64,000 nt of DNA from Leeia oryzae DSM 17879 (GTDB lineage Bacteria; Pseudomonadota; Gammaproteobacteria; Burkholderiales; Leeiaceae), in the NCBI RefSeq assembly GCF_000376945.1, contig NZ_AQXU01000022.1, positions 124,001 through 188,000 on the forward strand. The letters run 5' to 3'. The notes under the pieces are model-generated. The model did no database searches. It was not told the origin of the DNA and saw nothing but the letters and a program-made list of their open reading frames with translations. The translations under genes and the position numbers were made by a program. Position 1 is the first letter of the stretch; every line of letters starts with the position of its first letter. Below, piece by piece: positions 34,828 through 46,032 of the stretch.

Positions 34828-35388
34828 ATGAAAAAAAATGTCATTACACTAAGTGCTTGTTTATTATTGGCTTTCGGTACTGCATTGGCGGATGAAGATC
34901 CGCTGAGCCAATTGATCTTCAATAAGGTCATGCCTGCCATGCAGCAGGACTCAAGCACAGACGGTAGTTCTACAGAGACGAGTGATAACAAGGCCGGGCA
35001 ATTAAACTCTGACGAGTTGCTGACTGGTGCACTGTCTCTCATCGGCATCAAATACCGTTTTGGCGGCAATACGCCAGATACAGGGTTTGATTGCAGCGGT
35101 TTTGTACGTTATGTGTTCAGCCAGTCGCTAGGCATTGCGTTGCCCCGTAGCGCGGCAGAGATTAGCAACCTTGGCAAGAATGTCAGCCGGGATGAGTTGC
35201 AGCCAGGAGACCTGGTCTTTTTCAATACCATGAAGCGTGCTTTTTCCCATGTTGGCATTTATATGGGCAACGGCAAGTTCATTCATTCTCCAAGAACTGG
35301 CCAGTCGGTCCAGGTGGTGGATATGCGCGATTCTTACTGGAAAACCCGGTTTAATGGGGCCAGAAGGATTGCATCCATCAAGCAGTAG
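34828..35388 (+). CDS. NlpC/P60 (C40) cell-wall peptidase
   Basis: A 186-residue exported peptidase: signal peptide (cleavage after GTALA), a Ser/Thr-rich linker (about 40-60) and an NlpC/P60 domain. The catalytic Cys-His-His set is present: C89 in FDCSGFVRYV, H141 in SHVGIYMG and H153 in FIHSPRTG. It should cleave peptide bonds in murein stems, like MepS/Spr. The protein lacks a lipobox, unlike Spr, and is presumably free in the periplasm. Own terminator follows. Confidence 0.92.
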   Translation: MKKNVITLSACLLLAFGTALADEDPLSQLIFNKVMPAMQQDSSTDGSSTETSDNKAGQLNSDELLTGALSLIGIKYRFGGNTPDTGFDCSGFVRYVFSQSLGIALPRSAAEISNLGKNVSRDELQPGDLVFFNTMKRAFSHVGIYMGNGKFIHSPRTGQSVQVVDMRDSYWKTRFNGARRIASIKQ

Positions 35389-35423
35389 GCCTGGTTTTCC
35401 CGCCCCCGGATTCAGCCTTAATG

Positions 35424-35460
35424 AAAAAACAAAACCCGCTTTAGGCGGGTTTTGTTTTTT
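35424..35460. terminator. Bidirectional terminator
   Basis: The arms AAAAAACAAAACCCGC and GCGGGTTTTGTTTTTT are complementary around a 5-nt loop, giving U-tracts in both directions; it serves the NlpC/P60 gene and folE2. Confidence 0.9.
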
Positions 35461-35485
35461 GTGATGAGCAGGTCGAGCAAACGTC

Positions 35486-36286
35486 CTAGACGGTTTTGTC
35501 GAACTCGATCAGTGCATAGGCGGAATGGTTGTGGATCGACTCGAAGTTTTCCGATTCGACCACGTATGCATCAATTCTGGGTTCTGCGTTCAGCTGGGCT
35601 GCAACGTCCCTCACCATGTCCTCCACGAACTTTGGATTGTCGTAGGCACGCTCGGTGACAAACTTCTCGTCCGGACGCTTCAACAGGCCGTACAGCTGGC
35701 AAGAGGCTTGCGCTTCCACAATGTCGATAATGTCTTCTATCCACACGGTGGTGTTGGTACGAGCACTGACCGTGACATGTGAACGCTGGTTATGGGCACC
35801 ATAATCAGAGATCTTTTTGGAACAAGGGCACAGGCTGGTGACGGGGACCAGTACCTTGATGGTGAAGTTGAACTCGCCGTTCTTTACTTCGCCGATGAAG
35901 GTAACATCGTAATCCAGCAGACTTTCGACGCCTGAAATAGGCGCTTTCTTGTTGACGAAGTACGGGAAGTGCATTTCGATGTAGCCAGACTCGGCTTCCA
36001 GCTTCTCTACCATCTCACGCAGCATCGGCTCGAAATTCTCGACAGAAATTTCTCGCTCGCGGCTATTGAGGATTTGCACAAAACGGGACATGTGTGTCCC
36101 TTTGAAGTGCTGTGGCAGGTGCACATACATATTGAAGGTGGCAATGCTATGCTGGATACCGCCAGCTTTGTCAGCCAGTTTGACCGGGTGACGGATGGCT
36201 TTGATCCCCACTTTATTGATGGCAATATTGCGGGTGTCCAGACTGCTTTGTACATCTTCAATAGGCGCGGAAACGCTGGCGTTCAT
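35486..36286 (-). CDS. folE2: GTP cyclohydrolase I type 2 (FolE2)
   Basis: A 266-residue COG1469 enzyme making dihydroneopterin triphosphate, the first step of folate synthesis. The zinc-independent FolE2 signature is seen in [20 protein letters not shown], with the conserved Cys and the GxHxQRS block. Type 2 enzymes use Mn2+ or Fe2+ and replace zinc-dependent FolE when zinc is scarce, often under Zur. A strong inverted repeat covers its promoter. The dxs operon on the same strand is separate. Confidence 0.95.
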   Translation of the reverse strand: MNASVSAPIEDVQSSLDTRNIAINKVGIKAIRHPVKLADKAGGIQHSIATFNMYVHLPQHFKGTHMSRFVQILNSREREISVENFEPMLREMVEKLEAESGYIEMHFPYFVNKKAPISGVESLLDYDVTFIGEVKNGEFNFTIKVLVPVTSLCPCSKKISDYGAHNQRSHVTVSARTNTTVWIEDIIDIVEAQASCQLYGLLKRPDEKFVTERAYDNPKFVEDMVRDVAAQLNAEPRIDAYVVESENFESIHNHSAYALIEFDKTV

Positions 36287-36309
36287 GACTGTCCTTGTTG
36301 AGTATTTTT

Positions 36310-36338
36310 CTCAAGTATAACGGGTATCAATACTTGAG
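36310..36338 (-). promoter_or_regulatory. Inverted repeat over the folE2 promoter
   Basis: CTCAAGTAT (36310-36318) and ATACTTGAG (36330-36338) are perfect complements with an 11-bp spacer. On the minus strand a -10 TATACT lies in the right-hand arm region and a -35-like TTTACT 17 bp before it, so a protein bound here would block RNA polymerase. I see no canonical Zur box, but the location suggests a repressor site. Confidence 0.55.
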
Positions 36339-36440
36339 TAAACTTATCGGGTATTGCTTATTTTACAGTGCCAACTACATGAGCACGATTAAATATTCCT
36401 AACGGACTGATAGCTTCAGACTATTAGATGCATTTTGATC

Positions 36441-38312
36441 CTAAAGATTATCCACTGGCAAGATAAAAGTCTGGATCTGTTCTGCGATACCTTTGGCATC
36501 CAGGCCGCATTCGGCAAGCAGCTTGGCATGATCACCATGTTCTACATATTGGTCCGGCAGGCCTAGCAGTAAAACGGCTTTCTGGCGTCTGGATGCGACT
36601 AACGCTTCCAGTACAGCGCTGCCTGCACCGCCGGCAATGACGTTTTCTTCAACGGTGACGATGACGTCATGGGTATCGGCAAGCGAGGTGATCAGCTCGA
36701 TATCCAGTGGTTTGACGAAGCGCATGTTGGCGACAGTGGCATTCAGTGTTTCTGCGGCTTCCAGCGCGGGTGCCACCATACTGCCAAATGCCAGAATGGC
36801 CACTTTTTGCCCGTTACGTACAATCTCACCTTTGCCCCATGGCAGTGGTTCCAGATGGGCTTCCGGTGTACGGCCAGGGCCGGTTCCTCTTGGGTAACGA
36901 ACAGCGGTTGTGCCCTTGTGCAAATAAGCAGTTGTGAGCATCTGCCGGCATTCGGCTTCGTTGCTTGGGGCCAGAATGCTAATTCCCGGGATGCAGCGCA
37001 TAAAGGAGAGATCAAATGCACCGGCATGGGTAGGGCCGTCCGCACCAACCAGACCTGCGCGGTCAATGGCGAAGGTGACGTCCAGATCTTGTAGTGCGAT
37101 ATCGTGAATCAGCTGGTCATAGGCACGTTGCAAGAACGTGGAGTAAATGGCCACCACCGGTTTTTTGCCTTCGCATGCCAGTCCGGCTGCAAAGGTGAGG
37201 GCGTGCTGTTCGGCAATGCCGACATCAAAGTAACGCTCCGGGAAGGCTTGCTCAAAGGCGACCAGCCCAGAACCCTCCCGCATGGCGGGGGTGATACCAA
37301 CCAGTTGTTCGTCTTGGGCTGCCATGTCGCACAACCAGTCACTGAAGACCTGCGTGTAGGTTTGTTTGGCCGGTGCTTTGCCGCTGGCCAAGCCATTGGC
37401 AGGGTCGAACTTGCTGACACCGTGGTAGGCTACCGGATCGTTCTCGGCCAGTTTGTAGCCTTGGCCTTTTTTGGTCACGATATGCAGAAACTGCGGGCCT
37501 TTAAGCGCACGAATGTTTTGTAGCGTCGGGATGAGTGCATCCAGATCATGGCCGTCGATCGGGCCGATATAATTAAAACCGAATGCTTCAAACAGCGTAG
37601 AAGGGGTAAAGAAGCCTTTGACGTGTTCTTCCCCTTTTCGGGCCAGTTCTTTCAGTGGAGGAGCGACATCCAGCACTTTTCCGGTCGTGTTCTTGAAGGC
37701 TGCATAGAATTTGCCGCTCATCAGTTTGGCCAGGTACGAGTTGAGCCCACCCACGTTTGGCGAGATGGACATGTCGTTATCGTTCAGGATGACCAGCAGA
37801 TCCGTATCCCGGCCGCCTGCATTATTGAGGGCTTCAAACGCCATGCCGGCTGTCATGGCGCCATCACCGATAATGGCAACGGCTTTGCGGTCTTCACCGG
37901 ACAGCCGGGCAGCTTCTGCCATGCCTTGTGCGGCAGAAATGGAGGTGCTGGAGTGCCCGACACCGAAGGTGTCGTATTCACTTTCTTCCCGCTTGGGGAA
38001 GCCGGCCAGGCCATGGCGCTGCCTTAAGGTTGGCATGCGATGTTTACGGCCGGTCAGAATCTTGTGCGGGTAGGTTTGATGGCCCACATCCCATACCAGG
38101 CGGTCATACGGCGTCTTGAAGACATAGTGAAGCGCAATGGTTAGCTCCACACAGCCCAGATTGCTGGCAAAGTGCCCGCCTGTCTGGCTGACGGATTCGA
38201 CAACAAAGTCCCGAAGCTCTTGGGCAAGCTGAGGTAGCTGCTTGCGCGACAGGGCACGGACATCGTCTGGGCTATTGATTTGATCTAACAGGTCGTACAT
38301 GGGATTGCTCAA
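36441..38312 (-). CDS. dxs: 1-deoxy-D-xylulose-5-phosphate synthase
   Basis: A 623-residue thiamine-diphosphate enzyme condensing pyruvate and glyceraldehyde-3-phosphate, the entry to the MEP isoprenoid pathway. ThDP/Mg site [18 protein letters not shown] with the conserved [12 protein letters not shown], the transketolase glutamate region [12 protein letters not shown], and the C-terminal domain are all present. It overlaps the ispA stop by 4 bp, so translation is coupled. Confidence 0.97.
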   Translation of the reverse strand: MSNPMYDLLDQINSPDDVRALSRKQLPQLAQELRDFVVESVSQTGGHFASNLGCVELTIALHYVFKTPYDRLVWDVGHQTYPHKILTGRKHRMPTLRQRHGLAGFPKREESEYDTFGVGHSSTSISAAQGMAEAARLSGEDRKAVAIIGDGAMTAGMAFEALNNAGGRDTDLLVILNDNDMSISPNVGGLNSYLAKLMSGKFYAAFKNTTGKVLDVAPPLKELARKGEEHVKGFFTPSTLFEAFGFNYIGPIDGHDLDALIPTLQNIRALKGPQFLHIVTKKGQGYKLAENDPVAYHGVSKFDPANGLASGKAPAKQTYTQVFSDWLCDMAAQDEQLVGITPAMREGSGLVAFEQAFPERYFDVGIAEQHALTFAAGLACEGKKPVVAIYSTFLQRAYDQLIHDIALQDLDVTFAIDRAGLVGADGPTHAGAFDLSFMRCIPGISILAPSNEAECRQMLTTAYLHKGTTAVRYPRGTGPGRTPEAHLEPLPWGKGEIVRNGQKVAILAFGSMVAPALEAAETLNATVANMRFVKPLDIELITSLADTHDVIVTVEENVIAGGAGSAVLEALVASRRQKAVLLLGLPDQYVEHGDHAKLLAECGLDAKGIAEQIQTFILPVDNL

Positions 38313-39217
38313 TATGTGCGCAAGACAATATAGTCTGCAAGTTCTTTTAGTCGCCGGGCTTTGTCACCAAAACCGACCAGCGCGTCATGGGCTTCTGCAT
38401 GAAGCTCCCGGGCCATTTTCTTGGCATCGCTCAGCCCCATCAGGCTGACATAGGTTGGTTTATCTGCCGCAGCATCTTTACCGGCAGTTTTGCCCAGTGT
38501 GGTGCTGTCAGCCTCGACATCCAGAATGTCGTCGACGACCTGGAATGCCAGGCCTATCTTTTGCGCATATTTATCCAGCTGGGCATGCGCGTGCTCGTCT
38601 AGTGCCGATTGTGCATCAGGCTCGCAGTGAGCCCCCATACGAACTGCAGCACGGATCAAGGCACCGGTCTTCATGATGTGCATCTGTTCCAGCTCGGGCA
38701 GAGTGAGCGGTTTGCCAACGCTGGCAAGGTCAATGGCCTGACCACCCGCCATGCCGGCGGAGCCACTGGCTTCAGCCAGCAGTTTGACTTGCATGATGGA
38801 CTGCGCGGCCGACAGCGGCAGGCGGGTCAGTAAAATGAAGGCTTGTGTTTGCAGGGCATCGCCCGCCAATAGTGCGGTGGCTTCATCAAACGCAATGTGA
38901 CAGGTGGGTTTGCCCCGGCGTAATACGTCATTGTCCATGGCGGGCAAGTCATCGTGCACCAGCGAGTATGCGTGGATCATTTCCAGGCTGGCGGCAACGA
39001 TGCCGACGGTATCGGGCTGACCGTTGACCAGCTCTGCCGCAGCAAATGTCAGCAGCGGGCGTACCCGCTTGCCGCCGCCGAGTGTGGCATAACGCATGGA
39101 TTCATGCAGGCGTGCGGGGATGTGTTGGGCCGTGGGGAGCTGGTTTCCCAGCACCAGCTCCATGCGGTCTTGCAGTTCTTTCGCCCAGGCGGCGAATGGT
39201 AAATCATTCGCTGTCAT
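38309..39217 (-). CDS. ispA: Farnesyl diphosphate synthase
   Basis: A 302-residue short-chain trans-prenyltransferase. The first Asp-rich motif is DDLPAMDND and the second DDILDVEAD; the residues before the first motif ([13 protein letters not shown]) fit a geranyl/farnesyl synthase. Provides FPP for ubiquinone, undecaprenyl phosphate and others. It overlaps xseB by 14 bp and dxs by 4 bp. Confidence 0.95.
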   Translation of the reverse strand: MTANDLPFAAWAKELQDRMELVLGNQLPTAQHIPARLHESMRYATLGGGKRVRPLLTFAAAELVNGQPDTVGIVAASLEMIHAYSLVHDDLPAMDNDVLRRGKPTCHIAFDEATALLAGDALQTQAFILLTRLPLSAAQSIMQVKLLAEASGSAGMAGGQAIDLASVGKPLTLPELEQMHIMKTGALIRAAVRMGAHCEPDAQSALDEHAHAQLDKYAQKIGLAFQVVDDILDVEADSTTLGKTAGKDAAADKPTYVSLMGLSDAKKMARELHAEAHDALVGFGDKARRLKELADYIVLRTY

Positions 39218-39437
39218 CGCTGGTTTCCAGAGGCTGTAACTGGTTATCGGTCAGAATTTGCACTTTTTGCTGTGCCTCACTCAGCAGGCCCTGGCAGTAC
39301 TTGAGCAGTTCGGTACCGCGCCCGTAAGTGCTCAGGGAAGCTTCCAGTGGCAATTGCCCGCTTTCCATTTGCGCGACAATACTTTCCAGCTCTGCCAGTG
39401 CTTCTTCAAAACTTTGTGTGCTTTTTGCTTTTGCCAT
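39204..39437 (-). CDS. xseB: Exodeoxyribonuclease VII small subunit
   Basis: A 77-residue protein with the XseB signature: SFEEALAELESIVAQMESGQ, PLEASLSTYGRGTELLKYCQ and a C-terminal coiled coil. It forms a 1:many complex with XseA (not in the window). The xseB-ispA-dxs order is the classic arrangement. Confidence 0.95.
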   Translation of the reverse strand: MAKAKSTQSFEEALAELESIVAQMESGQLPLEASLSTYGRGTELLKYCQGLLSEAQQKVQILTDNQLQPLETSDDSE

Positions 39438-39485
39438 GTCTGGCTCTTTTCTTTATTTCTCTTGGTGTGAAACGTGTATTGCCAA

Positions 39486-42311
39486 TTATTTTGCCTCTAG
39501 CAGCGGCTTGAGGTAGTAGCCGGTATGGCTGTCCGGATGGGCTGCGATTTGTTCAGGTGTGCCTTCTGCCAGAATTCTGCCACCACCGGCACCACCTTCA
39601 GGCCCCAGGTCAATCAGCCAGTCTGCGGTTTTGATCACGTCCAGATTATGTTCGATAATCACCACGGTATTGCCGTGGTCGCGCAATCTGTGAACTACTT
39701 TCAGCAGTAGTTCGATGTCATGAAAGTGAAGGCCTGTGGTTGGTTCGTCCAGAATGTACAGCGTCCGGCCAGTGTCCCGCTTGGACAGTTCGAGTGACAG
39801 TTTCACCCGCTGTGCCTCACCGCCCGACAGGGTAGTGGCACTTTGACCAAGCTTGATGTAACCCAAGCCGACATCCAGCAAGGTTTGCAGTTTTCTGGCA
39901 ATGGTTGGCACGGCGCTGAAGAACTCGGCCGCGCTTTCTACCGTCATTTCCAGTACTTCAAAGATGTTTTTGGTTTTATAGCGAACTTCCAGTGTTTCGC
40001 GGTTGTAACGTTTGCCATGGCAAACGTCGCATTCGACATAAACATCCGGCAGGAAGTGCATTTCCACTTTCAGGACGCCATCCCCCTGACACGCCTCACA
40101 GCGACCGCCCTTGACGTTAAACGAGAAACGGCCTGGGCCATACCCTCGGGAACGGGCTTCAGGCACGCCTGCAAACAGGTCACGAATAGGGGTAAACAGC
40201 CCTGTATAGGTGGCCGGATTGGAGCGTGGCGTACGTCCAATAGGACTTTGATCCACATTAATGACTTTGTCAAAGAAACCCAAGCCTTCGATGTGCTCGT
40301 AAGGCGCCGGTTCTTCGTTGCTGCCATACAGGTGACGGGCAACCGCGTGATAGAGCGTGTCGTTGATCAGGGTGGATTTGCCGGAACCGGACACGCCGGT
40401 CACACAGGTTAGTAGCCCGACGGGTAATGTCAGTGTTGCGTTTTTCAGGTTGTTACCGGTGGCACCTGTCAGCAGCAGCATTTTCTCCGGGTCTGGACTG
40501 ATGCGTTTTTCAGGAACCAGAATCCGCTTTTTACCTGACAGGTATTGACCGGTAAGCGAGTTTTCTGCCTGACGAACTTCCTCTGGCGTGCCGGCAACCA
40601 GCACATTGCCACCGTGTACGCCCGCGCCCGGGCCGATATCCACGACGTAATCCGCTGCGCGGATGGCATCTTCATCGTGCTCGACGACAATCACGGAGTT
40701 GCCCAGGTCTCGCAGGCGCTTGAGCGTGCCCAGCAGGCGGTCATTGTCGCGCTGATGCAGGCCGATGGAAGGCTCATCCAGTACATACATCACGCCGGTC
40801 AGACCGGAGCCAATCTGTGAGGCAAGACGAATCCGTTGGGCTTCACCACCAGATAGCGTGTCTGCAGAGCGGTTCAGGTTCAGGTAATCGAGCCCCACAT
40901 TATTGAGGAAGCCCAGTCGCTCTGAAATTTCCTTGACGATTTTCTCGGCAATGGCTTGTTTCTGGCCTTCAAACATCAGGGTGCTGAAGTGAGCATAAGC
41001 TTCACGCAGCGGCAGGCTACTGACTTCATGCAGGTTTTTGCCTGCCACCCGGACATTACGCGCTTCGACACGCAGGCGGGTGCCATGGCATGACGGGCAG
41101 GGCTGGTTGTTCTGATATTTGGTTAGTTCTTCGCGCACGGCTGAAGAATCGGTTTCACGGTAGCGGCGTTCCAGATTGGGGATAATCCCTTCAAACGGAT
41201 GCTCGCGCATGAACATGGTGCCGCGCTCGCTCATGTAGCGGAAGGCGATGCTGGTTTTGCCGGAACCATAGAGCACAATCTGCTGGATGTTTTCTGGCAG
41301 CGTCTCGAAGGCGGCATCCACGTCAAAACCGTAATGCGTACCCAGGCTTTCCAGCATCTGGAAATAAAACTGGTTGCGCTTGTCCCAGCCTTTGATGGCG
41401 CCAGCGGCCAGACTCAGGTGCGGGAAGGCAACGACGCGTTTGGGGTCAAAAAAGGTAATCTGGCCCAGACCGTCACATTTTGGACAGGCACCCGCCGGAT
41501 TATTGAACGAGAACAGGCGAGGTTCCAGTTCTGGCAGGCTGTAAGAACAAACCGGGCAGGCAAACTTGGCAGAGAACCAGTGTTCTTTGTCGGAGTCCAT
41601 TTCGACCGCAATGGCGCGACCATCGGCATGACGCAGGGCGGTTTCGAATGATTCGGCCAGGCGCTGTTTGTGTTCTGCGCTGATTTTCAGGCGGTCAACA
41701 ACGACTTCTACCGTGTGTTTCTTGTTTTTATCCAGTTTGGGGACGCTGTCGAGATCACAGACTTCGCCATTGACGCGGACCCGGACAAACCCTTGGGCGC
41801 GCAGTTCGTCGAACAGTTCGACTTGTTCACCTTTTCGGCCAATGACCACAGGGGCCAGAATCATCAGTTTGGTATCTTCTGGCAGGGCCAGCACATGGTC
41901 TACCATCTGCGATACGGTTTGCGAACTGAGTGGCTGGTTGTGTTCAGGGCAGTAAGGGTCTCCCACGCGGGCAAACAGCAAGCGCAGGTAGTCATGAATC
42001 TCGGTGACCGTACCAACGGTAGAGCGCGGGTTGTGGCTGGTAGCTTTTTGTTCGATCGAGATGGCGGGTGAGAGGCCTTCAATCAGATCGACATCGGGTT
42101 TTTCCATCAGTTGCAGGAACTGGCGGGCATAGGCAGACAGCGATTCTACGTAGCGGCGCTGGCCTTCGGCATAAAGCGTATCAAATGCAAGCGACGATTT
42201 GCCTGAGCCAGACAAACCGGTAACCACTACCAGTTGGTGGCGTGGAATATCCAGATTGATGTTTTTCAGGTTGTGCGTACGTGCGCCGCGGATACGTATG
42301 TATTCGGTCAT
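39486..42311 (-). CDS. uvrA: Excinuclease ABC subunit A
   Basis: A 941-residue DNA-damage recognition ATPase. Two ABC modules (Walker [10 protein letters not shown] near 31 and GVSGSGKST near 640; two LSGGEAQR signatures), three zinc-finger pairs ([14 protein letters not shown] then [21 protein letters not shown] with CDVCHGK) and the UvrB-binding insert are present. Length matches E. coli UvrA. Monocistronic by spacing. Confidence 0.97.
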   Translation of the reverse strand: MTEYIRIRGARTHNLKNINLDIPRHQLVVVTGLSGSGKSSLAFDTLYAEGQRRYVESLSAYARQFLQLMEKPDVDLIEGLSPAISIEQKATSHNPRSTVGTVTEIHDYLRLLFARVGDPYCPEHNQPLSSQTVSQMVDHVLALPEDTKLMILAPVVIGRKGEQVELFDELRAQGFVRVRVNGEVCDLDSVPKLDKNKKHTVEVVVDRLKISAEHKQRLAESFETALRHADGRAIAVEMDSDKEHWFSAKFACPVCSYSLPELEPRLFSFNNPAGACPKCDGLGQITFFDPKRVVAFPHLSLAAGAIKGWDKRNQFYFQMLESLGTHYGFDVDAAFETLPENIQQIVLYGSGKTSIAFRYMSERGTMFMREHPFEGIIPNLERRYRETDSSAVREELTKYQNNQPCPSCHGTRLRVEARNVRVAGKNLHEVSSLPLREAYAHFSTLMFEGQKQAIAEKIVKEISERLGFLNNVGLDYLNLNRSADTLSGGEAQRIRLASQIGSGLTGVMYVLDEPSIGLHQRDNDRLLGTLKRLRDLGNSVIVVEHDEDAIRAADYVVDIGPGAGVHGGNVLVAGTPEEVRQAENSLTGQYLSGKKRILVPEKRISPDPEKMLLLTGATGNNLKNATLTLPVGLLTCVTGVSGSGKSTLINDTLYHAVARHLYGSNEEPAPYEHIEGLGFFDKVINVDQSPIGRTPRSNPATYTGLFTPIRDLFAGVPEARSRGYGPGRFSFNVKGGRCEACQGDGVLKVEMHFLPDVYVECDVCHGKRYNRETLEVRYKTKNIFEVLEMTVESAAEFFSAVPTIARKLQTLLDVGLGYIKLGQSATTLSGGEAQRVKLSLELSKRDTGRTLYILDEPTTGLHFHDIELLLKVVHRLRDHGNTVVIIEHNLDVIKTADWLIDLGPEGGAGGGRILAEGTPEQIAAHPDSHTGYYLKPLLEAK

Positions 42312-42392
42312 GAATTGCCTGTGTAAAGCCCGGAAAGATCAATCCGCTAATATACCGGACTTTGACCTATAACCCAATCGAAACCCGCGAAA

Positions 42393-43298
42393 TTAATGCA
42401 GCGCAGCAAGTTTTTTCTTGATCAGCGGCATCAGTTTTATGGCGGCTTGTTCGCCCTCCAGAATGGCCCGGTTTTTACTGTCAAAGTCGTCTGGGGCAAT
42501 GTCGCCAACGTTGGGGGAAATCAGGATGTCTGCTTCTTTCAGTTCTTGCTCACGCAGGGTTTTGCTCATGATGGAGAGTGACTTGAGCAAGACTTCCTTG
42601 GTGGATGTGGCCTGAGATTTGCCTGGCTTGCCGGAGACATCGATGGCAATGGTAAAACCGGCCCCCATCTGTTTGGCGTAGCGGATGGGCACCTGACTGA
42701 TGACGCCGCCATCGACATAGTCCTCACCATTGATCGTGACGGGCTGGAATACGCCGGGCACACTGCTGGATGCCCGGACGGCCTGGCCTGTGTTGCCACG
42801 CTGAAAGAGAACGGATTTGCCTAGCGTCAGGTTGGTGGCTACTGCGCCGAAGGGGAGTTTCAGTTTTTCGATGGGCTGATTGCGAACAGCTTTGTTGACA
42901 TAGTCCTGCAAGGCCTGACCTTTGACGATGCCCCGATTGGGCAGGCTCCAGTCACTGACATTGGATTCATCCAGTTCAAAGGCCATTTTTTGCAACTCAA
43001 AGCCGTTATAACCCGCTGCATACAAAGCCCCGACCACGCTACCGGCACTGGTACCAACCACCATGTCGGGTTTGATGCCATTGGCTTCCAGCATTTTGAT
43101 CACCCCAACATGGGCGAAGCCTCTGGCTGCGCCACCACCCAGCACCAGGGCAATTTTTACAGGGGCCTTGGGTTTGATGACGGGTTTGGGGGCAACGACT
43201 TGTGGCGAGGCCGGGTTTTTGACTGGTGGCGTGCTGCAGGCTGCCAACAAGGCAGCAAAGACTGGCAATAGCAAGCGGCGGATAAACGTAGGTGTCAT
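42393..43298 (-). CDS. Patatin-like phospholipase lipoprotein
   Basis: A 301-residue serine lipase (RssA-like). The N-terminus is a lipoprotein signal with C21 in LLAACSTPP, so it is probably anchored to the envelope. The patatin catalytic dyad is clear: oxyanion GGGAARG (54-60), nucleophile S84 in GTSAGS and D196 in DGGVIS. It would hydrolyse phospholipid or lysolipid acyl groups. ATG 43298 is used; the longer frame needs a TTG. It follows the L,D-transpeptidase gene on the same strand with a 68-bp gap. Confidence 0.9.
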   Translation of the reverse strand: MTPTFIRRLLLPVFAALLAACSTPPVKNPASPQVVAPKPVIKPKAPVKIALVLGGGAARGFAHVGVIKMLEANGIKPDMVVGTSAGSVVGALYAAGYNGFELQKMAFELDESNVSDWSLPNRGIVKGQALQDYVNKAVRNQPIEKLKLPFGAVATNLTLGKSVLFQRGNTGQAVRASSSVPGVFQPVTINGEDYVDGGVISQVPIRYAKQMGAGFTIAIDVSGKPGKSQATSTKEVLLKSLSIMSKTLREQELKEADILISPNVGDIAPDDFDSKNRAILEGEQAAIKLMPLIKKKLAALH

Positions 43299-43366
43299 GT
43301 GGATCAATTCAATGGGTAACTGGAGCAGGCCGCAAGCAGATGTCGTCTTACGTGCTCGCGGCGTTT

Positions 43367-43885
43367 TCAGGGCCGGTGCTCGAGGATGTCGACCTTACAG
43401 CCGGCTGGTACCAGATCGAACAAGGTAATCAGGTCTTGGTTCCGCATGCGGATGCAACCGTGCGAGCCGGGCTGAAGGATATCTACACGTTCTGGCGTGC
43501 CATGGATATAAATGTATCTTCTTTGGGTATCGACCGTGCCGAAGCGGTTAAAGCCGGGTTCTTCCCCGCAGAGCCACAGGATGCGTGTCAGAATCCAGTC
43601 CCTGTTCGGGTGGGCCTGGTCGAGCGCATCGTCAAAAATCTCGCCTGTGGGGCGACGTCCGACGAAAACGGTATTGTCCGGCATGCCTGCACCGATTTTG
43701 GCCCGGATACGATGCTTGCCTCTTGGTGTCTGGTAACTGCCCATCTGTTCGCCTGCCCCCTTGGCCGCTGTCGATACCTGAAAACTCCGGATGAGAGTGC
43801 CATCTGCAGAGATTAGTTCCAGAACCTGCTCGTCGAGCAGGATCCGGATTGCGACATCTGAGATGGGGCGGGGTATTGGCGTCAT
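43367..43885 (-). CDS. L,D-transpeptidase (YkuD domain) without signal peptide
   Basis: A 172-residue protein. The YkuD core is intact: H128 in YIYIHGTPE, then H142 and the nucleophile C144 in SHGCIRMRNQ. The domain normally forms 3-3 cross-links or attaches proteins to meso-DAP in the periplasm. The N-terminus (MTPIPRPISDVAIRILLDEQ) shows no signal peptide or membrane span, which is odd for this activity. It starts three bases after the M48 peptidase stop, so the two are coupled. Confidence 0.88.
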   Translation of the reverse strand: MTPIPRPISDVAIRILLDEQVLELISADGTLIRSFQVSTAAKGAGEQMGSYQTPRGKHRIRAKIGAGMPDNTVFVGRRPTGEIFDDALDQAHPNRDWILTRILWLCGEEPGFNRFGTVDTQRRYIYIHGTPERVDILQPGSHGCIRMRNQDLITLFDLVPAGCKVDILEHRP

Positions 43886-43888
43886 GGC

Positions 43889-45019
43889 TTATTTGGGTAA
43901 GCTGGTCTTCAGTTTGGCCCAGTCGGTATTGAGTGCCGGGTAATCTTTGGGATTGATACTCAGGGCCGCCAGGCGCTGCTTCAGACTGGCGACACGCTCT
44001 GCCGTATCCGGATGCGAGGAGAACAGATTAACCGTGTTTGCTCTGGTTTCTTTTTGTAGCTTTTCAAACATGCTAACCATGCCTTTGGGCTGAATGTGGT
44101 TTTTCAGGAGCAGGTCAAAGCCTTTTTCATCCGCTTCTCTTTCCTGATCGCGTGAAAAACGCAGTTCGCCCAGATCTTTGGCCATTTGGGCAGTCAGGGT
44201 ACCGCTGTAGTCGCCTAGCGCAAATTCCATCAGGGCTTGCAGGCCAAGACCTTTGACCATGCCTTTCAGGCTGTGACGCTGTTCAACGTGCTGAACTTCG
44301 TGTGCCAGTACGCCAGCCAGTTCTTCCGGACTGTCACTGGCTTTGATCAGGCCGGTATTGACGACCACAATCCCACCCGGGACGGCGAACGCATTGATCG
44401 TCGGGTCCTGGTTAATGAACCAGCGGTACTGGTAAGTAGAGCCTGCGGTTAGCTGACTGCCGATGGATTCCAGCGCTGCCTGAAGCTGTGGTTGTTCAAC
44501 CAGTTTGAGACCCGGTTTTTGTGCTTCGAAAATCGACGCACCCAAGGTGGCTTCCTGTTCTGTAGAAATCCGCTCGATGCCCCAATTGGCGATTTTATCG
44601 GCCTGCCACCAGAAAATGCCCAGCAGGGCGATGGGCAGCAACACGACCAGTGTGACGATGGTCCAGCCCAGGCGGGACAGCCAGCGACCTTTGCGTTGGC
44701 TGGTTTGCAGTTCAGCCAGCTGGTTTTCGAGCCCGATGGGGGGCTTGGCGATCAGTTTTTGCTGGGCGGCGGTATCACTCAGTACCACGCTCCAGTTTGC
44801 GCCATCCTGTTTCCAGGTGAAGTGCCATTGTGTCTGGTTAAAGCCGCCTTTGGACAACTTGACGGTGGTCAGTGGCACGGCCTGTCGGACGCCGTCAGCC
44901 AGACAGATAACCAGTGAACCCGGTACCAGTTCGACCAGCACGTCTTCCCCCTTGGCTTTGTCAGGTCCAAAGCATTGCGCAACAAAACTGTGGGCAGTCA
45001 GGCTGGCGGTGCGACGCAT
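43889..45019 (-). CDS. Membrane-anchored M48 metallopeptidase with PH-like N-terminal domain
   Basis: A 376-residue protein: about 100 residues of beta-rich N-terminal domain, one membrane segment (about 117-137), then an M48 peptidase with the zinc motif HEVQH (240-244) and the downstream glutamate in QEREADEKGFDLLL. Such proteins resemble HtpX/BepA/LoiP and degrade or assist assembly of envelope proteins. The ATG at 45019 follows AAGGAA; the upstream 15 codons are unlikely. It heads an M48 peptidase, L,D-transpeptidase, patatin group. Confidence 0.88.
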   Translation of the reverse strand: MRRTASLTAHSFVAQCFGPDKAKGEDVLVELVPGSLVICLADGVRQAVPLTTVKLSKGGFNQTQWHFTWKQDGANWSVVLSDTAAQQKLIAKPPIGLENQLAELQTSQRKGRWLSRLGWTIVTLVVLLPIALLGIFWWQADKIANWGIERISTEQEATLGASIFEAQKPGLKLVEQPQLQAALESIGSQLTAGSTYQYRWFINQDPTINAFAVPGGIVVVNTGLIKASDSPEELAGVLAHEVQHVEQRHSLKGMVKGLGLQALMEFALGDYSGTLTAQMAKDLGELRFSRDQEREADEKGFDLLLKNHIQPKGMVSMFEKLQKETRANTVNLFSSHPDTAERVASLKQRLAALSINPKDYPALNTDWAKLKTSLPK

Positions 45020-45231
45020 GAAGAATTCCTTTTCTGGTGAACTTGGTAAATGCCGCTTTTGCATTTTCAGGATGGTGGTTGCCGCATCCTGATGAATATG
45101 TTGTCTTATGTGTCTTGTACTGCATGGGCATGCACAGACGGCTGATGATTATATGCTTACCAGCCCGTCTGCGCACCGCTTTCTGTCTGGCACTGTGGTT
45201 TTATGCCAAAGCGCCGCGAGATGGCGAATAA

Positions 45232-46032
45232 TTAATTATTATCTCCGTCCAGTAACCCGCCCAGCCCGCCTAACAATGAGCCTTCTTCGCGTCCACCGCC
45301 ACCCTGGGCAAAGCGGGAGGCCGATACAATGCGGTCAGCCATGCGCGACAGTGGCAAGGACTGCAGCCACACACGTCCCGGACCCCGTAAAGTGGCAAAG
45401 AACAGGCCTTCGCCGGAGAACAGGGCACTTTTGAGTTTACCGACGTATTCGATATCGAAATCTACGGTAGCCTCCATGGCGACCAGGCAGCCGGTGTCCA
45501 GACGTAGTACTTCACCAGGAGCCAGCACTTTCTGGCATACCGTACCGCCCGCGTGGACAAAGGCCATGCCGTCACCGTCCAGTTTTTGCATGATAAAGCC
45601 TTCGCCGCCAAAGAAGCCGGCACCCAGTTTGCGCTGGAAGGCAATCCCGAGTGAGACGCCCTTGGCTGCGCACAGGAATGAATCTTTCTGGCAGATCAGG
45701 GTACCGCCAACATCGGGCAGGTTGATAGGCACTATATGGCCAGGATAGGGGGCTGCAAATGCAACATGCTTTTTGCCTTGGCCCTGATTGACGAAAACGG
45801 TGGTGAACAGAGACTCACCGCTGAGCAGCCGTTTGCCGGCCCCCATGAGTTTGCCGAACAAGCCTTTCTGCTGGTCGGAGCCATCTCCAAAGACCGTGTC
45901 CATGGTGATGCCGTCTTCCATGTACATCATGGTGCCGGCTTCACCCACGGCGGCTTCTTGCGGGTCTAGCTCGATTTCGACGTATTGCATATCGTTGCCA
46001 ACGATTTTGTAATCAATGACATCCATGGCCAT
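45232..46032 (-). CDS. AIM24/TIGR00266-family protein
   Basis: A 266-residue beta-rich protein with the tandem TIGR00266 motif: [48 protein letters not shown], and [19 protein letters not shown], ending in a Gly-rich tail. The family (COG2013) is widespread and of unknown biochemical function; eukaryotic AIM24 is mitochondrial. The start is M at 46032 or 46026; GGGAG before 46032 favours it. It is monocistronic. Confidence 0.85.
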   Translation of the reverse strand: MAMDVIDYKIVGNDMQYVEIELDPQEAAVGEAGTMMYMEDGITMDTVFGDGSDQQKGLFGKLMGAGKRLLSGESLFTTVFVNQGQGKKHVAFAAPYPGHIVPINLPDVGGTLICQKDSFLCAAKGVSLGIAFQRKLGAGFFGGEGFIMQKLDGDGMAFVHAGGTVCQKVLAPGEVLRLDTGCLVAMEATVDFDIEYVGKLKSALFSGEGLFFATLRGPGRVWLQSLPLSRMADRIVSASRFAQGGGGREEGSLLGGLGGLLDGDNN

